From an uncultured Opitutia bacterium (GTDB lineage: Bacteria > Verrucomicrobiota > Verrucomicrobiia > Opitutales > UBA953), in assembly GCA_937875975.1 (NCBI GenBank), contig CALEEU010000038.1, positions 1 through 17,893 on the forward strand: a stretch of 17,893 bases of DNA, written 5' to 3'. Shown one piece after another: positions 16,276 to 17,893 of this stretch (position 1 is the first letter of the stretch; each line of letters begins with the position of its first letter). Below the pieces are notes generated by a model, which made no database searches, had not been told where the DNA came from, and saw nothing but the letters and a program-made list of their open reading frames with translations. Both the position numbers and the translations under genes were made by a program.

Positions 16276-16338
16276 CCCCGGCTGGCCGGGCCCCGGGTAC
16301 CCCCTCGGGGGCCTATGAGGGTTTTTCACACCCCGGGG
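16276..16338. repeat. Cluster of GC-rich palindromes between pyrG and sdhC
   Basis: Within about 60 bases there are CCCGGC/GCCGGG (16277-16290), GGGCCC (16288-16293), CCCGGG (16292-16297), GGGTACCC (16295-16302), CCCCC/GGGGG (16300-16311) and CCCCGGGG (16331-16338). This density is much higher than in the neighbouring sequence. It could be a dispersed palindromic element, a regulator-binding site or a structured leader; the sequence alone does not say which. Confidence 0.4.
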
Positions 16339-16353
16339 CTTTCCCGCTAATAC
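16325..16353 (+). promoter_or_regulatory. Weak candidate promoter for sdhC
   Basis: TTCACA (16325-16330, 5/6 match to the -35 consensus), a 17-base spacer and TAATAC (16348-16353, a poor -10). It would give a leader of about 75 bases before the sdhC ATG. The rest of the 305-base divergent region 16129-16433 holds the attenuator-like hairpin, the palindrome cluster and an A/T-stem hairpin at 16225-16247; I see no small gene there. Confidence 0.25.
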
Positions 16354-16433
16354 CTCCCCTTTAGCCCGCCTCCGTGGTGGGAACAGGGGCGACTCCCTAT
16401 TTGATGGCTTTTGCATCCCGTCCTCGCTCCGCC

Positions 16434-17105
16434 ATGTCCGCAAGCTCCTGTTGTTCCAGCTGTCGTCCCTCTTCCATCGGGAAGAAGGTCGTGATGGCCC
16501 TCACCGGCCTCGTCCTCGCCGGGTTTGTGCTCGGTCACATGACGGGCAACCTGCTGATGTTCAAGGGCCCGGAGGCCATCAATGCCTACGCCGCCTGGCT
16601 GCACGCGAATCCCGGACTCCTCTGGGGCGCTCGAGTGGTGATGATCATCAGCACTATCGCCCATATTTGGGCCGGCATCCTGCTTTCGCTCGAAAACCGC
16701 GCCGCCCGCGCCGGAGGTCCAGCCGTCGCCGCCACTCGCCGCGCGACGATCGCCAGCCGCACGATGCCTTACTCAGGCGTGGTCATCTTGGGCTTCGCCA
16801 TCTTCCACCTGCTGCACTTCACCTTTAAGGCGGTCGCCCTCGGCGACGTCTCCTTCGGCGACGACGTCTATAAGATGGTCATCGCGGGCTTCTCTAGCAA
16901 GCCGGTCGCCTATTTCTACATCATCAGCCTGTTGCTGCTCTGTCTGCACCTGAGCCACGGCGTCAGCAGCGTCTTCCAGACCCTTGGCCTGCGCAATGAG
17001 CGCTGGCGCTCCCGTCTCGACAGTCTCGCCTTGGCCTATGGTTGGATCATCGCCCTCGGCTTCATCTCCATCCCTCTCGCCGTGCTCACCGGTTACCTGA
17101 AGTAA
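16434..17105 (+). CDS. sdhC: Succinate dehydrogenase cytochrome b subunit (type B, di-haem)
   Basis: Membrane anchor of succinate dehydrogenase/fumarate reductase, passing electrons between the iron-sulfur subunit and quinone. The 223-residue protein has about five helices and begins, after a short leader, with SSIGKKVVMALTGLVLAGFVLGHMTGNLL, as in the single-subunit di-haem family of Bacteroides, Wolinella and Bacillus. Candidate haem ligands are His35, His77, His125 or His128, and His172 or His175. The start is ATG 16434; in-frame extensions to 16374 and 16404 are possible but fit the family less well. The N-terminus has three cysteines (CCSSC, 6-10), which is odd but has no known meaning. 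The gene is six bases before sdhA. Confidence 0.93.
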   Translation: MSASSCCSSCRPSSIGKKVVMALTGLVLAGFVLGHMTGNLLMFKGPEAINAYAAWLHANPGLLWGARVVMIISTIAHIWAGILLSLENRAARAGGPAVAATRRATIASRTMPYSGVVILGFAIFHLLHFTFKAVALGDVSFGDDVYKMVIAGFSSKPVAYFYIISLLLLCLHLSHGVSSVFQTLGLRNERWRSRLDSLALAYGWIIALGFISIPLAVLTGYLK

Positions 17106-17111
17106 GCCCCC

Positions 17112-17893
<782 letters not shown>

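Noticed and set aside
16129..16443. N-terminal extension of pyrG by 105 codons
   Set aside because: CTP synthases begin at the MKYIFVTGG-like start; the extension is Arg/Pro-rich and contains the hairpin and palindrome regions.

Overview
The window is a 17.9 kb stretch of high-GC bacterial chromosome with dense genes and no sign of mobile DNA, phage, CRISPR or RNA genes. It looks like core chromosome of a Gram-negative aerobe: there is a lipoprotein oxidase subunit II, an LptF/LptG-type permease, and periplasmic Bat proteins. A Bacteroidetes-like succinate dehydrogenase (cytochrome b plus SdhA), a complete MoxR/Bat cluster and mostly Shine-Dalgarno-less starts suit a member of the Verrucomicrobia, perhaps Opitutae-like. 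That placement is inferred from family resemblance, not from a marker gene.

Layout: (1) 19-5297, plus strand: an aa3/caa3 cytochrome c oxidase operon in the order II-I-III-IV-CtaG, the same order as ctaCDEFG of Bacillus. Subunit II carries a fused cytochrome c domain. An intrinsic terminator-like hairpin separates subunit IV from ctaG. (2) 5304-14438, minus strand: a tightly packed nine-gene block reading from moxR (AAA+ ATPase) through a DUF58 protein, a small DUF4381-like membrane protein, batA and batB (membrane VWA proteins), a batC-like TPR/coiled-coil protein, batD, batE and finally an LptF/LptG-family permease. Most junctions overlap by 1-4 bases or have gaps of 1-3 bases, so translational coupling is likely. 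(3) 14527-16128, minus strand: pyrG, CTP synthase, complete. (4) 16129-16433: a 305-base divergent intergenic region with a minus-strand terminator-like hairpin plus T-tract inside the probable pyrG leader, and a cluster of GC-rich palindromes. (5) 16434-17893, plus strand: sdhC and the first 260 codons of sdhA, which runs off the window.

Together these genes describe aerobic respiration: electrons enter through succinate dehydrogenase and leave through the caa3 oxidase. The MoxR/Bat block is a cell-envelope ATPase/VWA system linked to oxygen tolerance and stress, and it lies tail-to-tail with the oxidase operon. No wholly new system is evident. The most interesting points are the candidate attenuator ahead of pyrG, the possibility that the MoxR/VWA block helps mature the adjacent heme-copper oxidase, the enlarged loops in the fused cytochrome c subunit, and the mixed use of CU-rich SD-less starts and classical SD sites.
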